DNA from: Pseudomonadota bacterium
GTDB lineage: Bacteria; Pseudomonadota; Gammaproteobacteria; Steroidobacterales; Steroidobacteraceae
Length of the DNA stretch: 34,525 bases
Reading direction: 5' to 3'
Assembly (NCBI GenBank): GCA_023433515.1
Contig: JAEZCN010000061.1
Coordinates: forward strand, 1-34,525
Shown here: in pieces, positions 8,816 through 17,741 of the stretch
How positions within the stretch are numbered: position 1 is the first letter of the stretch
Layout of the letters: each line of letters starts with the position of its first letter
The notes under the pieces: generated by a model
Seen by the model: the letters and a program-made list of their open reading frames with translations, nothing else
What the model was told of the DNA's origin: nothing
Databases searched by the model: none
Position numbers and translations under genes: made by a program

Positions 8816-10159
8816 TCAGTTGGTGCGTTGGGCGGGCGCAGATTGTAGGTAGGGGGCTGCGGCCGTACAAGTTGAGTCGTTCGCGATCGCCAGGATTTCG
8901 ACCCCCGGCTCACGTGCCCATTTGAGCAGCTCGAATTCCGACAGTTCAGTGTCGATCTCGAACGCTCCGTCATCCGCGATGCGCTCGCTGAGCACCAGGT
9001 TGGCGGCATATAACCGCGCCCGCAGCTCCCCGGCCCACACGGCGACGCGCAATCGCGCGCGGACCGCGACGCGCGACAGCCGCTCCGCGACCGCCTCCCG
9101 CAGCAGATCGAGGCCCTGGCCCTGCGCGGCCGATATCCAGACGTGGGTCGCACGGCCGGACTCGTCGCGTTCGATCCGCGGCGGCGATTCGATCCGGTCG
9201 ATCTTGTTGAATACGAGGATCTGCGGCAGGTCCGCGGCGCCGATCTCGGCGAGCACGCGGTTGACCTCGTCGATGTGTTCGTCGCGGCGCGGATCGCTGA
9301 CGTCGACGACGTGCAGCAGCAGCGTCGCCTCGCGCGCCTCGGTCAGCGTCGACTGGAACGCCGCGACCAGTTCGTGCGGCAACTCGCGGATGAATCCGAC
9401 AGTATCGGCGACCACCACCGTGGTATTGCCGGGCAGCGTGATGCGCCGGACGGTGGGATCGAGCGTCGCGAACAGCTGGTCCGCGACGTAGGCATCCGCG
9501 CCGGTGAGCGCACGGAACAAGGTCGACTTTCCGGCGTTCGTGTATCCGACCAGCGCGAGCGAGGGAACCGGGATTTCCGCGCGCTGCTGCCGGCCGGTCT
9601 CGCGTTGTTGTTTGATCTTCTCCAGCCGCGCCGAGAGCGTCTTCACTCGTCTGCCGAGCAGCCGGCGGTCCGTTTCGAGCTGCGTTTCGCCGGGGCCGCG
9701 ATTGCCGATGCCACCGCCGCGCTGGCGTTCGAGGTGGGTCCAGCCGCGCACCAGTCGCGTGGCGATGTGTTTGAGCTGCGCGAGCTCGACTTCGAGCTTG
9801 CCTTCGTGGCTGCGCGCGCGCTGCGCGAAGATGTCGAGGATCAGGCCCGAGCGGTCCAGCACGCGACGCTCGATGAGTTTCTCGAGATTGCGTTCCTGCG
9901 AGGGCGACAGCGGGTGGTCGAACAGCACTACTTCGGCGTCGTGCGCGTTCGCGATGTCGCGGATCTCCTCGGCCTTGCCGCTGCCTACGAAATAGCGTGA
10001 ATCGGGCTTGTCGCGCCGGCCGGAAACCTGCGCCACGGGAATGGCGCCGGCCGAGCGCGCGAGCTGGTCGAACTCCTGGATGTCTTCGGGATCCGCGGGT
10101 GCGCCCAATCCGAGGCGCACGAGCACGGCCCGCTCACCTGCGCGCGGTCGCTCGAACAT
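8816..10159 (-). CDS. hflX: GTPase HflX, ribosome-associated
   Basis: HflX binds the 50S subunit and splits stalled ribosomes, especially under heat stress. The 447-residue protein has the HflX N-terminal nucleotide-binding domain (SRYFVGSGKAEEI, FDHPLSPSQERNLE), the glycine-rich linker GGGIGNRGPGETQLETDRR and a coiled segment. The G domain follows, with GYTNAGKST (G1), DTVGFIRELP (G3) and NKID (G4). The C-terminal region ends in a short alanine-rich tail. Between hfq and hflK it is in the canonical gammaproteobacterial position. The 48 bases between hfq and hflX hold no obvious promoter. Confidence 0.97.
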   Translation of the reverse strand: MFERPRAGERAVLVRLGLGAPADPEDIQEFDQLARSAGAIPVAQVSGRRDKPDSRYFVGSGKAEEIRDIANAHDAEVVLFDHPLSPSQERNLEKLIERRVLDRSGLILDIFAQRARSHEGKLEVELAQLKHIATRLVRGWTHLERQRGGGIGNRGPGETQLETDRRLLGRRVKTLSARLEKIKQQRETGRQQRAEIPVPSLALVGYTNAGKSTLFRALTGADAYVADQLFATLDPTVRRITLPGNTTVVVADTVGFIRELPHELVAAFQSTLTEAREATLLLHVVDVSDPRRDEHIDEVNRVLAEIGAADLPQILVFNKIDRIESPPRIERDESGRATHVWISAAQGQGLDLLREAVAERLSRVAVRARLRVAVWAGELRARLYAANLVLSERIADDGAFEIDTELSEFELLKWAREPGVEILAIANDSTCTAAAPYLQSAPAQRTN

Positions 10160-10207
10160 CTTTGTCAGTCGAGAAAGGGGTCGATGCGCGTGCGAACGCC
10201 AGCCGCA

Positions 10208-10462
10208 TCACTCTCCGGCGACCGCCTCGATCGTCGTACCGTCATCGTTGGTGATGCGGACGTTGCGCGCCGGGACTACCGTCGAGATCGCGTGTTTGTA
10301 AACCATCTGGCTCACGCTGTTCTTCAGAAGCACTACGAACTGGTCAAACGAGTCGATCTGGCCTTGCAACTTGATTCCATTCACCAGATAGATTGACACC
10401 GGGATTCGTTCCTTTCGCAAAGTGTTCAGAAACGGGTCCTGCAGTGACTGGCCCTTGGCCAT
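10208..10462 (-). CDS. hfq: RNA chaperone Hfq
   Basis: Hfq is the hexameric Sm-like protein that pairs small RNAs with mRNAs. At 84 residues it has a complete Sm core: GQSLQDPFLNTLRKERIPV (proximal-face residues), the Sm1 stretch GIKLQGQIDSFDQFVVLL (29-46) and Sm2 YKHAISTVVP (55-64). The C-terminal tail is short, about 20 residues with an acidic end (TIEAVAGE), against nearly 40 in E. coli. Acidic tips of this kind displace RNA from the core in characterised Hfqs. An excellent Shine-Dalgarno, AAGGAGAA (10475-10468), precedes the ATG and suggests high translation. A promoter candidate lies in the miaA-hfq gap. Confidence 0.98.
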   Translation of the reverse strand: MAKGQSLQDPFLNTLRKERIPVSIYLVNGIKLQGQIDSFDQFVVLLKNSVSQMVYKHAISTVVPARNVRITNDDGTTIEAVAGE

Positions 10463-10501
10463 GGATGTTCTCCTTATTTTTCAAGCAAGCGTACGGCCGG
10501 A

Positions 10502-10529
10502 AGTCTACCACGCAGACCCAGTCCAGCAA
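10502..10529 (-). promoter_or_regulatory. Candidate sigma70 promoter for hfq
   Basis: On the minus strand TTGCTG (10529-10524) and TAGACT (10507-10502) are 16 bases apart, each matching four of six consensus positions. Transcription would start near 10495, leaving a leader of about 30 bases with the strong hfq ribosome-binding site. Separate hfq promoters near the miaA end are known in E. coli, which supports this by analogy. Confidence 0.4.
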
Positions 10530-10534
10530 TGCAA

Positions 10535-11494
10535 TCAAAGCCGCTGCAAGGCCGCAATCAGGGATTGGCGCAGGCCTACAAAGCTTTGCGCATCATAGGG
10601 ATCGAACGTTTCCAGGTCGGACATCGAACGCAGCCAGGTCATCTGGCGTTTGGCTAGCTGGCGCGTTGCGGCAACGGCGCGCTCCACCGCGGTTTCGAGC
10701 GGATAGCTGCCCGCCAGGTGAGCCCAGAGCTGCCGATATCCGACCGCGCGGATCGACGGGTGCGCATCGGTCAAGTCCCCACGTGCATACAGAAGACGCA
10801 CTTCGTCCAGAAATCCCTGTGCCATCATCGTTTCGAAGCGTTGCGCGAGCGCCGCGTGCAGGACCGCGCGATCCGGCGGAATCAGCGCGAAAACCCTGAA
10901 GTCCCGGCCGAGCTCCGAACGGGTCGTTCGCTGCAGCTCCGATATGGGTCGCCCGGAAACGGCAAACACCTCGAGTGCACGCTGGATCCGCTGCGCGTCG
11001 TTGGGGTGGATCCGGGCCGCCGCCGCGGGATCGACCGCCGCCAGTCTTTCATGCATTGCGGGCCAGCCGAGTCGTCCGGCGTCGGCATCTATCTGCGTCC
11101 TGATGCTGTCGTCGCCCTCCGGCAGGCTCGCGATCCCACCCATCAGCGCGCGCAGGTACAACATCGTGCCGCCGACCAGCAGCGGAATGCGCCCGCGGGA
11201 TTCGATGTCGGCGATCACATCGGCCGCGTCGCGCACGAACTGCCCCGCCGAATAGTTCGCCGCGGGATCCACGATGTCGATGAGGTGGTGAGGCACCTCC
11301 GCGCGCTGCCCGGGCGTGGGCTTCGCCGCGCCGATGTCGAGTCCGCGATAGACCTGCGCGGAGTCCACGCTCACGATTTCGATCGGCAATTCGCGCGCGA
11401 GCCGCATCGCGACGTCGGATTTGCCGGTGCCCGTCGGTCCCGTGATCACCGCCAGCGGCGCGGCCGTGGGCTGCGCTTCGAACGATCCGGTCAC
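10535..11494 (-). CDS. miaA: tRNA dimethylallyltransferase
   Basis: It transfers a dimethylallyl group to N6 of A37 in tRNAs that read codons starting with U. The 319-residue protein has the P-loop GPTGTGKS (19-26), SVDSAQVYRGLDIGAAKPT, PHHLIDIVDP, VGGTMLYLRALMGG and the C-terminal TRQLAKRQMTWLR, all family hallmarks. The start is GTG at 11494, six bases after the mutL stop, so translation is probably coupled. It ends 72 bases before hfq. Confidence 0.97.
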   Translation of the reverse strand: MTGSFEAQPTAAPLAVITGPTGTGKSDVAMRLARELPIEIVSVDSAQVYRGLDIGAAKPTPGQRAEVPHHLIDIVDPAANYSAGQFVRDAADVIADIESRGRIPLLVGGTMLYLRALMGGIASLPEGDDSIRTQIDADAGRLGWPAMHERLAAVDPAAAARIHPNDAQRIQRALEVFAVSGRPISELQRTTRSELGRDFRVFALIPPDRAVLHAALAQRFETMMAQGFLDEVRLLYARGDLTDAHPSIRAVGYRQLWAHLAGSYPLETAVERAVAATRQLAKRQMTWLRSMSDLETFDPYDAQSFVGLRQSLIAALQRL

Positions 11495-11500
11495 GACTCG

Positions 11501-13288
11501 TCAGCGACCGCGCAGGAACATGCGGTCGAGCTCCGCGAGGCTCACCTGTGTCCAGGTGGGCCGGCCGTGATTGCACTGGTCGGCGCGCGGCGTCTGTTCC
11601 ATCTGGCGCAGCAACGCATTCATCTCCGCGAGCGTCAGCCGGCGATGCGCGTGGATGGCCGATCGGCAGGCGATGGTGCCTAACAACCTTTCGGTGGCGC
11701 CGTCGAGATGATGCGTGGCCGCCCCATCGTCGTCGGCGACGACGTCGCGGATCAGCGCGGCGATGTCCTCGCGCGGCAACATGGCGGGCACGGAACGGAC
11801 GACCAGCGTGCCGGGACCCAGCCGCTCGATGTCGAAGCCCGCGGTCAGCCACTGGTCGCGCTGCTCGAGCAACGCATCGAGCTGATCGGGTTTCAGCTCG
11901 ACGGTCACGGGCGCCAGCAACAGCTGTGTCGCCGCCTGCCCCGCCTGCGCCTTGAGCTTCTCGTACAACACGCGCTCGTGCGCGGCATGCATGTCGACGA
12001 GCACGAGACCGTGGGAATTCTGCGCGAGGATGTAGATGCCGTGGACCTGCGCGAGCGCTTCGCCCAGCGGTGGCATCGCACCGGCCGGAACATCGGGACC
12101 GGCCCCGGGCATCGCGGCATCATTCGACGCGCCGTCCGCGCGCGCGGTCAGCAGCGAATCCGCGATGGCCCAACTACCCTGCGGGCCGTCGGGAACATCG
12201 CCGACGCCGCGCAGCGGCATCGCATGCACGTACGGGTTCATCGCCGGCTGCATCGTGGGATGCACCGCGGGCGCGATCCCATCGCCCGAAGGCTTCGTGC
12301 CCGCGAGCCGGCGCTCGATCGCGCGAAACACGAAGTCATGGATCTGCCGGCTGTCGCGGAACCGGACCTCGAGCTTCTGCGGATGCGCGTTGACGTCGAC
12401 CAGCGCGGGATCGATTTCCAGGTACAGCACGTAGGCAGGCTGTCGGCCGCCGTACAACACGTCGCGGAATCCGAGCCTCACCGCGTTCATGAGCAGGCGG
12501 TCGCGCACGGCACGGCCGTTGACGAACCAGTGCTGCAGGTCGGAGGTCGCGCGCGCGGCGGCCGGCGCGCCTATCCACCCGAACAGGCGCACGGGCCCCG
12601 CGGAATGATCGACCTCGAGACTGCGCCGCACGAAATCCTCGCCGACGATGCGCGCGAGCCGCGCGGCCGGACCGGCGCCGTTGGAAAGCGCCGGTGCGTC
12701 GAGCAGCGTGCGCGAGCCGGTGCGCAGGCGGAACGCGACGTGATCGCACGACAACGCGAGCCGCTCGAGCAGCCGCACGATGTGCCCCTGCTCGGTGACT
12801 TCGCTGCGCAGGAACTTGCGGCGCGCCGGCAGATTGAAGAACAGGTCGCGCACTTCGATCGTCGTTCCGTACGGATGGGCCGCCGGCATGAGCTCGCCGA
12901 CCGTGCCCGCGTCGACTCCGACCCGCGCGGCATGCTCGGCGTCCAGGTGGCGCGAAATGATCTCGAAGCGCGAAACGGACGCGATCGAGGGCAACGCCTC
13001 GCCGCGAAATCCGAGCGTCGTGATCGCGCCGAGATCGTCCGCGCAGGCGATCTTGCTGGTGGCGTGACGCTCCAGCGCGAGCCGCAGCTCCGCGGGTGGA
13101 ATGCCGCAGCCGTCGTCGCGTACACGCGTGAGTCGCACGCCGCCGCCCTCGATCTCGACCTCGATCGAGCGCGCCGCCGCATCGAGACTGTTCTCGACCA
13201 GCTCCTTGACGATGGACGCGGGTCGTTCGATCACCTCGCCGGCGGCGATCTGGTCGATGAGGTGATTGTCGAGAATGCGGATCGGCAT
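11501..13288 (-). CDS. mutL: DNA mismatch repair protein MutL with endonuclease motif
   Basis: MutL links MutS mismatch recognition to strand removal. The N-terminal GHKL ATPase domain shows ENSLDAAA (a catalytic Glu and ATP/Mg-binding Asn), DDGCGI, LGFRGEALPSI and NLPARRKFL. A flexible linker (about 335-410) follows. The C-terminal domain carries DMHAAHERVLYE, ACRSAIHAH and CNHGRPTW, the metal-binding endonuclease set found in MutL of species lacking MutH. The start is placed at the ATG at 13288 (MPIRILDNHL matches the family); an in-frame ATG at 13315 would add nine residues. The predicted product is 595 residues. A Leu-Leu-Gly near the C-terminus is written TTG TTA GGC (11686-11678). Confidence 0.96.
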   Translation of the reverse strand: MPIRILDNHLIDQIAAGEVIERPASIVKELVENSLDAAARSIEVEIEGGGVRLTRVRDDGCGIPPAELRLALERHATSKIACADDLGAITTLGFRGEALPSIASVSRFEIISRHLDAEHAARVGVDAGTVGELMPAAHPYGTTIEVRDLFFNLPARRKFLRSEVTEQGHIVRLLERLALSCDHVAFRLRTGSRTLLDAPALSNGAGPAARLARIVGEDFVRRSLEVDHSAGPVRLFGWIGAPAAARATSDLQHWFVNGRAVRDRLLMNAVRLGFRDVLYGGRQPAYVLYLEIDPALVDVNAHPQKLEVRFRDSRQIHDFVFRAIERRLAGTKPSGDGIAPAVHPTMQPAMNPYVHAMPLRGVGDVPDGPQGSWAIADSLLTARADGASNDAAMPGAGPDVPAGAMPPLGEALAQVHGIYILAQNSHGLVLVDMHAAHERVLYEKLKAQAGQAATQLLLAPVTVELKPDQLDALLEQRDQWLTAGFDIERLGPGTLVVRSVPAMLPREDIAALIRDVVADDDGAATHHLDGATERLLGTIACRSAIHAHRRLTLAEMNALLRQMEQTPRADQCNHGRPTWTQVSLAELDRMFLRGR

Positions 13289-13335
13289 GCGCGGGCCCCG
13301 GAAAGGAGCCGGCATCTTACCGCCGCGGCGGGTTG

Positions 13336-14571
13336 CTACCGCAGTTCGGTCTGCGTGGCGCCGCCGCCGTTGCGGCGGGCTGCCGCGAGGCGTGTGCCGT
13401 CGGGCGCATTGCCCGCGAAATATTGCTCGATGCCCGCGAAAATGGCGTTCGCCAGCTTCGCGCGATGGGCTGGCTGCGTCAGTTTGCGCTCGTCTTCGCG
13501 ATTCGAAATGAACGCGGTCTCCACCAGCATCGACGGAATGTCGGGCGATTTGAGCACCACGAATCCCGCCTGCTGCACGCGGGGTTTGCGCACCTCCCCG
13601 ATCCGGTCGAGCGACTTGAGCACGTTGTCCGCCGCGACCAGGCTCGCGGAAATGCTCGCGGTCATCGACAGGTCGAGCAGCACGCCCTGCAGAACCGGGT
13701 CCTTGTCGTCGAGCTTGATGCCGCCCTTGAGGTCGGCCGCGTTTTCACGCTCGGCCAGCCAGCGCGCCGCCTCGCTGGTGGCTCCGCGTTCCGACAACAC
13801 GTAGACGGACGAACCGGACACGTCCGGGTCGGCGATGGAGTCCGCGTGGATGGAAACGAACAGGTCCGCCTTCGCGCGACGCGCGCGCAGGATCCGCTCG
13901 CGCAGGCTGATGAAATAGTCGCCGTCGCGCGTGAGCACGGCCTTCATGCCGGGCTCCTGGTTGATGCGTGCGGCGAGAGCCTTCGCGATTTCGAGCACGA
14001 CGACCTTCTCGCGCGTGCCGCGCTTTCCGGACGCGCCGGGATCGACGCCGCCATGCCCCGCGTCGACCGCGATCACGATGTCCCGGCCCGTTTCGGTGGG
14101 TGCATGCGCGGGGCGGATCGCAATCGGCACCGCGGGCGCCGTTGCCGCCGCTGTCGCGGTGGCTGTCGATCCACCCTTCGGATCGTTGAGATCGAGGACG
14201 AGCCGGTGACCGCCGTCCTTGTCGGGCGCAAGCACCTCGGTCGCGAGCTTGACGGGTCCCTTCACTTCGAACACGAGCCGCAGGACGTTGTTGGGTTGCT
14301 TGCCCGAACGCACCGCGATTACCGCGCCTTCGGCCGAGGGCAACGCGAGAGTTGGCTTGAGCTTCGAGTGGGAAACGTCGACGACGACGCGGCCGGGACC
14401 GTCGAGCTGGAACGCCTTGAATCTGGCGGGTCCGCTCAGGTCGAGAACGACGCGCGTACCCGAGTTGTTAGTGCCGATGCGGATGCCGCGGATTTCCGCG
14501 GCCGACAGGACGCCCGAGACCGTCGCGGCCCACGCGCACAGCGCCAAACAAACCGCGACTCTTTTCCCCAA
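13336..14571 (-). CDS. amiB: N-acetylmuramoyl-L-alanine amidase (AMIN + Amidase_3), AmiB/AmiC type
   Basis: This periplasmic zinc amidase cuts the peptide side chain from murein, mainly at septation. The 411-residue precursor has a signal peptide (residues 1-24, cleavage near VLSA-A) and an AMIN domain (about 27-130) for septal targeting. An Ala/Thr-rich linker and an Amidase_3 domain (about 165-395) follow. Zinc-site candidates are His173 in DAGHGG, Glu188 and His242 in SIHAD; the catalytic Glu is in VETAFISN. There is no LysM domain at the C-terminus. The start is TTG: an in-frame TGA lies upstream, no ATG is in frame, and GGGGAG sits at Shine-Dalgarno distance. E. coli has amiB at this locus, hence the symbol. 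Confidence 0.94.
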   Translation of the reverse strand: MGKRVAVCLALCAWAATVSGVLSAAEIRGIRIGTNNSGTRVVLDLSGPARFKAFQLDGPGRVVVDVSHSKLKPTLALPSAEGAVIAVRSGKQPNNVLRLVFEVKGPVKLATEVLAPDKDGGHRLVLDLNDPKGGSTATATAAATAPAVPIAIRPAHAPTETGRDIVIAVDAGHGGVDPGASGKRGTREKVVVLEIAKALAARINQEPGMKAVLTRDGDYFISLRERILRARRAKADLFVSIHADSIADPDVSGSSVYVLSERGATSEAARWLAERENAADLKGGIKLDDKDPVLQGVLLDLSMTASISASLVAADNVLKSLDRIGEVRKPRVQQAGFVVLKSPDIPSMLVETAFISNREDERKLTQPAHRAKLANAIFAGIEQYFAGNAPDGTRLAAARRNGGGATQTELR

Positions 14572-14631
14572 GAAGGTCTCCCCGAAAATCCTTCTCCATC
14601 ATGGAGTTCCAGGATTCACCTACGGTGGAAT

Positions 14632-15090
14632 TTACTTATCTGGCTTAAACTTTTCAATCCTCTCGATGCGATGACCGTCGGGCGTGATCGAAAACACGAA
14701 TTCGAGGTCGGCCCGGGGCAATCTACCCGCGGCGCGTTCCGGCCATTCAATCAACCACAGGTAACCGGGGCGGTGGTAGTCGGACAAACCGAGGTTTTCG
14801 AGTTCATCGGGGTCGAGCAGCCGATAGAGATCGAGGTGCACGACGGTCACGGCCGGCAGTTCGTACAGCTCGAGCAGCGTGTAGCTCGGACTCTTGATCG
14901 GGCCGGTCGCGCCCAGCGCGCGCAGGGCGCCACGGGCGAAAGTCGATTTGCCGGACCCCAGCTCGCCGGCGAGCGTGACGATCCGGCAGGCCACCCCAGG
15001 TGCCGGCGGCGTACCCGACAAACTCGCCCCCAGCGCCTCGGTCTCCTCGCCTGACCGCGTGATCCACACGCGCGGCATCTCTCCGGTCAT
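14632..15090 (-). CDS. tsaE: tRNA threonylcarbamoyladenosine biosynthesis ATPase TsaE
   Basis: TsaE is the ATPase partner of TsaB and TsaD in forming t6A37 on ANN-decoding tRNAs. The 152-residue protein has the Walker A segment GELGSGKST (42-50), SPSYTLLELYE, HLDLYRL and LIEWPE, all characteristic. The ATG overlaps the nnr stop as ATGA, as in many gammaproteobacteria. The N-terminus is slightly extended with a Pro-rich loop (LSGTPPAPG). A 60-base gap separates it from the amidase. Confidence 0.96.
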   Translation of the reverse strand: MTGEMPRVWITRSGEETEALGASLSGTPPAPGVACRIVTLAGELGSGKSTFARGALRALGATGPIKSPSYTLLELYELPAVTVVHLDLYRLLDPDELENLGLSDYHRPGYLWLIEWPERAAGRLPRADLEFVFSITPDGHRIERIEKFKPDK

Positions 15091-16568
15091 GGATTCACCC
15101 AGCCACGCAGCTCCGCGATGACGTCACTCGCGATGAGGCCGCGTTGGCCTCCCTGCGCGGCGGAATCTCCAGCCAGCGCATGGACGAGCACACCGACGCG
15201 CGCGGCGATCGCGCTGTCGTGTATCTGCGCGCGCAGACCCGCGATGACGCCGGTGAGTACGTCGCCCATGCCCGCGGTCGCCATGCCCGGGTTCCCACGT
15301 TCGCAGACATGGATCTCGGGCGCGTCGACCGGACCGCTCGCGACCAGGGTGCCCGCCCCCTTGAGCACGGTGACCGCGCCGTAACGCGCGTGCAGCGCGC
15401 GCACGGCGCCGAGCCGGTCGGACTGCACGGCGCGTGTGTCGGTGCCGAGCAGGCGCGCGGCCTCGCCCGGATGCGGCGTCAGTATCCATTCGGCGGAGAG
15501 TTTCACCGGATTCTGCGCGAGCAGGTTCAGCGCGTCCGCATCGACGACGGCGGGCACGGTCGCGCGCGAGACGATCGACCACATGAGACGGCCGAAGTCG
15601 GTTTGCCCGAGGCCGGGTCCGACGGCGACGACGTCGGCGGAGCTCAGCGCGGTCTCGAGTGACGTGGGTGTCGCGGGTAGATAGATGAGCTCGGGCCGCG
15701 CCGCGGTCACCGCGACGAGATTGTCAGGATGACCCGCGACGGTGACGAGCCCCGCGCCGACACGGAACGCCGACTCGCCCGCCAGTCGCAGCGCGCCCGG
15801 CATGCCCGGACCGCCGCCGACGACGAGCACCCGCCCGTTCGTGCCCTTGTGAGTGTCGCGGCGCCGGCGCGGCAGCGCCGCGGCGAGTTCGCCTTCGTCG
15901 ATGCGCTTCATCAGGGGTTTGAACTCCGGCGTCACCGGCGCGACCACACCGAGATCGTCGAGCAGCGTCACGCCCGCGTATTCCGGACCGTCGCCGAGGA
16001 ACAGGCCGGACTTGAACGCGACGAAGGTGACCGTGAGCTCCGCGCGCACGGCCTCGTGCACCCCCCCGGTGTCGGCATCGACGCCCGACGGAATGTCGAG
16101 CGCCAGCACCGGTCGTCGCGCGGCGTTGATCGCGCGGATGACCGAGAGCGCGTCCGGACGCGGCGGCCCCTTCGCGCCGGTGCCTAACAAGCCATCGACG
16201 ATCACGTCGCTCCCGGTCAACGCCTCGGGCGCGAACGGATGCGCGAGTCCGCCCGCGGCGACGAAGTCTTCCTGCGCGCGCAGCGCATCGCCGGCGAGCT
16301 TGTCGGGCGGAGTGGCCGCGAACACCAGCGCCTCGAGCCCGGCCGCGCGCGCCAGGCGCGCGAGCGCGTAGCCGTCGCCGCCGTTGTTGCCACCGCCACA
16401 CACCACCGCGATCCGTTTGGCCTGTGGCCAGCGGGCGCGAAGAATCCTGAGCGCACCTTCGGCCGCGCGAGTCATGAGCGTGTATCCCGGCACGCGCCGC
16501 TTCTCGATTTCCCACGCATCGAGCGCGCGAACCTGCGCTGCGGAGTAGATGGCGGTCGGTCGGCTCAT
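15087..16568 (-). CDS. nnr: Bifunctional NAD(P)HX epimerase / ADP- or ATP-dependent NAD(P)HX dehydratase
   Basis: It repairs hydrated NADH and NADPH. The N-terminal YjeF_N epimerase domain (about 1-215) shows CGGGNNGGDGYALAR, DGLLGTGAKG and LALDIPSGVDADTG. The C-terminal ribokinase-like dehydratase domain (about 225-490) shows VVGGGPGMPGALRLAG, VVDADALNLLA, LTPHPGEAARLLG and GNPGMATAGMGDVLTG. The 493-residue length is normal for the fused protein. It is the first gene of the superoperon and is divergent from queG with only 27 bases between. A TATAGT box lies eight bases before the ATG. GLLG at 16190-16182 is coded TTG TTA GGC. Confidence 0.96.
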   Translation of the reverse strand: MSRPTAIYSAAQVRALDAWEIEKRRVPGYTLMTRAAEGALRILRARWPQAKRIAVVCGGGNNGGDGYALARLARAAGLEALVFAATPPDKLAGDALRAQEDFVAAGGLAHPFAPEALTGSDVIVDGLLGTGAKGPPRPDALSVIRAINAARRPVLALDIPSGVDADTGGVHEAVRAELTVTFVAFKSGLFLGDGPEYAGVTLLDDLGVVAPVTPEFKPLMKRIDEGELAAALPRRRRDTHKGTNGRVLVVGGGPGMPGALRLAGESAFRVGAGLVTVAGHPDNLVAVTAARPELIYLPATPTSLETALSSADVVAVGPGLGQTDFGRLMWSIVSRATVPAVVDADALNLLAQNPVKLSAEWILTPHPGEAARLLGTDTRAVQSDRLGAVRALHARYGAVTVLKGAGTLVASGPVDAPEIHVCERGNPGMATAGMGDVLTGVIAGLRAQIHDSAIAARVGVLVHALAGDSAAQGGQRGLIASDVIAELRGWVNP

Positions 16569-16576
16569 GTGCGGGC

Positions 16577-16606
16577 ACTATACTGACGGCGCCGCATGAA
16601 TCCCAA
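16577..16606. promoter_or_regulatory. Overlapping divergent -10 elements for nnr and queG
   Basis: The sequence ACTATACT (16577-16584) reads TATACT on the plus strand (16579-16584) and TATAGT on the minus strand (16582-16577), so one palindrome-like core supplies a -10 box in both directions. For nnr, TTGGGA (16606-16601, minus strand) lies 18 bases upstream as a fair -35. For queG the -35 is weak. Both starts would fall within a few bases of the start codons, giving very short or absent leaders. Confidence 0.5.
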
Positions 16607-17708
16607 CCCACACCCGCAGCCGACGGACCGCGACCTTGCCGGGATGACTCTCGAGCTCGCGAAGCTCGCACGCGCGCGCGGCTTCGATGCGCTCGGCGTC
16701 AGCGATCTCGATCTCGACGTCGATGCTGCGCACCTGGCGCGCTGGCTCGCGCACGAACGGCACGGCGAGATGGGGTACATGTCCAGACATGGCACGCGGC
16801 GGACACGTCCCGACGAGCTGGTGCCGGGCACGCTGCGCGTGTTGTCGGCGCGCATGAACTACTGGCCCGGCGACGCGCAGGATGCGTTTCAGACCCTGCG
16901 CGATCCGCATCTCGGTTACGTATCCCGTTACGCGCTCGGCCGCGACTATCACAAGCTCATGCGCCATTCGCTGCAGGCACTGGCCGACGACATCGTCGCG
17001 CGCGTCGGACCGATGGGTCATCGCGTGTTCGTCGACTCCGGTCCCGTGCTGGAGAAGGCGCTGGCGCGCAAGGCGGGCATCGGCTGGATAGGCAAACACA
17101 CCAACCTGATCGCGCGCGATGCCGGGTCATACTTCTTCATCGGCGAGATCCTCACTACCCTGCCGCTGCCGGTCGACGAACCCGCGAGCGCGCATTGCGG
17201 CACCTGCTCCGCTTGCATTCCCGCCTGCCCGACGGGCGCCATCACGGCGCCGTATCAGCTCGACGCGCGCCGCTGCATCTCCTACCTCACCATCGAGTTA
17301 CACGGCGCCATCCCGGTGGAGCTGCGCCGCATGATCGGTTCGCGAATCTACGGCTGCGACGACTGCCAGCTCGTCTGCCCATGGAACAAGTTCGCGCGCG
17401 CGGCCGCGCACCCGGACTTCAAGGTGCGGCACCGGCTGGACGCGTCACGGTTGAGCGAGTTGTTCGCGTGGACCGAGGAGGAGTTCCTCGCGAGCACCGC
17501 AGGCTCGGCGATCCGCCGCATCGGCTACGAGCGCTGGCTGCGCAATATCGCGGTCGCATTGGGCAATGCGCCGACCACCGATGAAATCGTGATGGCCCTC
17601 GAGGCCCGCCGCGAACACCCGTCGGAGCTGGTGCGCGAGCACGTAGCGTGGGCCCTCGAAGAACACCACCGGCGCAATCACTCGGACGCCGCCGCTTCGG
17701 CGGCGTGA
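16596..17708 (+). CDS. queG: Epoxyqueuosine reductase
   Basis: It performs the last step of queuosine synthesis, reducing epoxyqueuosine in tRNA with cobalamin and two 4Fe-4S clusters. The 370-residue protein has RYALGRDYHK (111-120), VDSGPVLEKALARKAGIGWIG with the candidate catalytic Asp147, and the first cluster ligands Cys201, 204, 207 and 211. The second cluster region has Cys227, 254, 257 and 261 (CDDCQLVCPWN). The C-terminal part is HEAT-like. The ATG at 16596 leaves a 27-base divergent gap with nnr, the same arrangement as E. coli yjeS/yjeF. A strong GC hairpin (17687-17705) sits at its 3' end. Confidence 0.97.
   Translation: MNPNPHPQPTDRDLAGMTLELAKLARARGFDALGVSDLDLDVDAAHLARWLAHERHGEMGYMSRHGTRRTRPDELVPGTLRVLSARMNYWPGDAQDAFQTLRDPHLGYVSRYALGRDYHKLMRHSLQALADDIVARVGPMGHRVFVDSGPVLEKALARKAGIGWIGKHTNLIARDAGSYFFIGEILTTLPLPVDEPASAHCGTCSACIPACPTGAITAPYQLDARRCISYLTIELHGAIPVELRRMIGSRIYGCDDCQLVCPWNKFARAAAHPDFKVRHRLDASRLSELFAWTEEEFLASTAGSAIRRIGYERWLRNIAVALGNAPTTDEIVMALEARREHPSELVREHVAWALEEHHRRNHSDAAASAA
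17687..17705 (+). terminator. GC hairpin at the 3' end of queG
   Basis: CGCCGCCG and CGGCGGCG pair perfectly over eight bases around a three-base loop, immediately before the queG stop. No T-run follows, so it may be an RNA-stabilising structure rather than a true intrinsic terminator. The convergent gap to panC holds further short inverted repeats. Confidence 0.3.
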
Positions 17709-17741
17709 AGAGTGGGCGTCAGCCCAGGGAAAGGGCGTCCC

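Noticed and set aside
11708..13804. A 698-codon plus-strand frame opposite mutL and the amidase
   Set aside because: It is a shadow of mutL and the amidase; no family-like motifs and the opposite strand explains the codon pattern.
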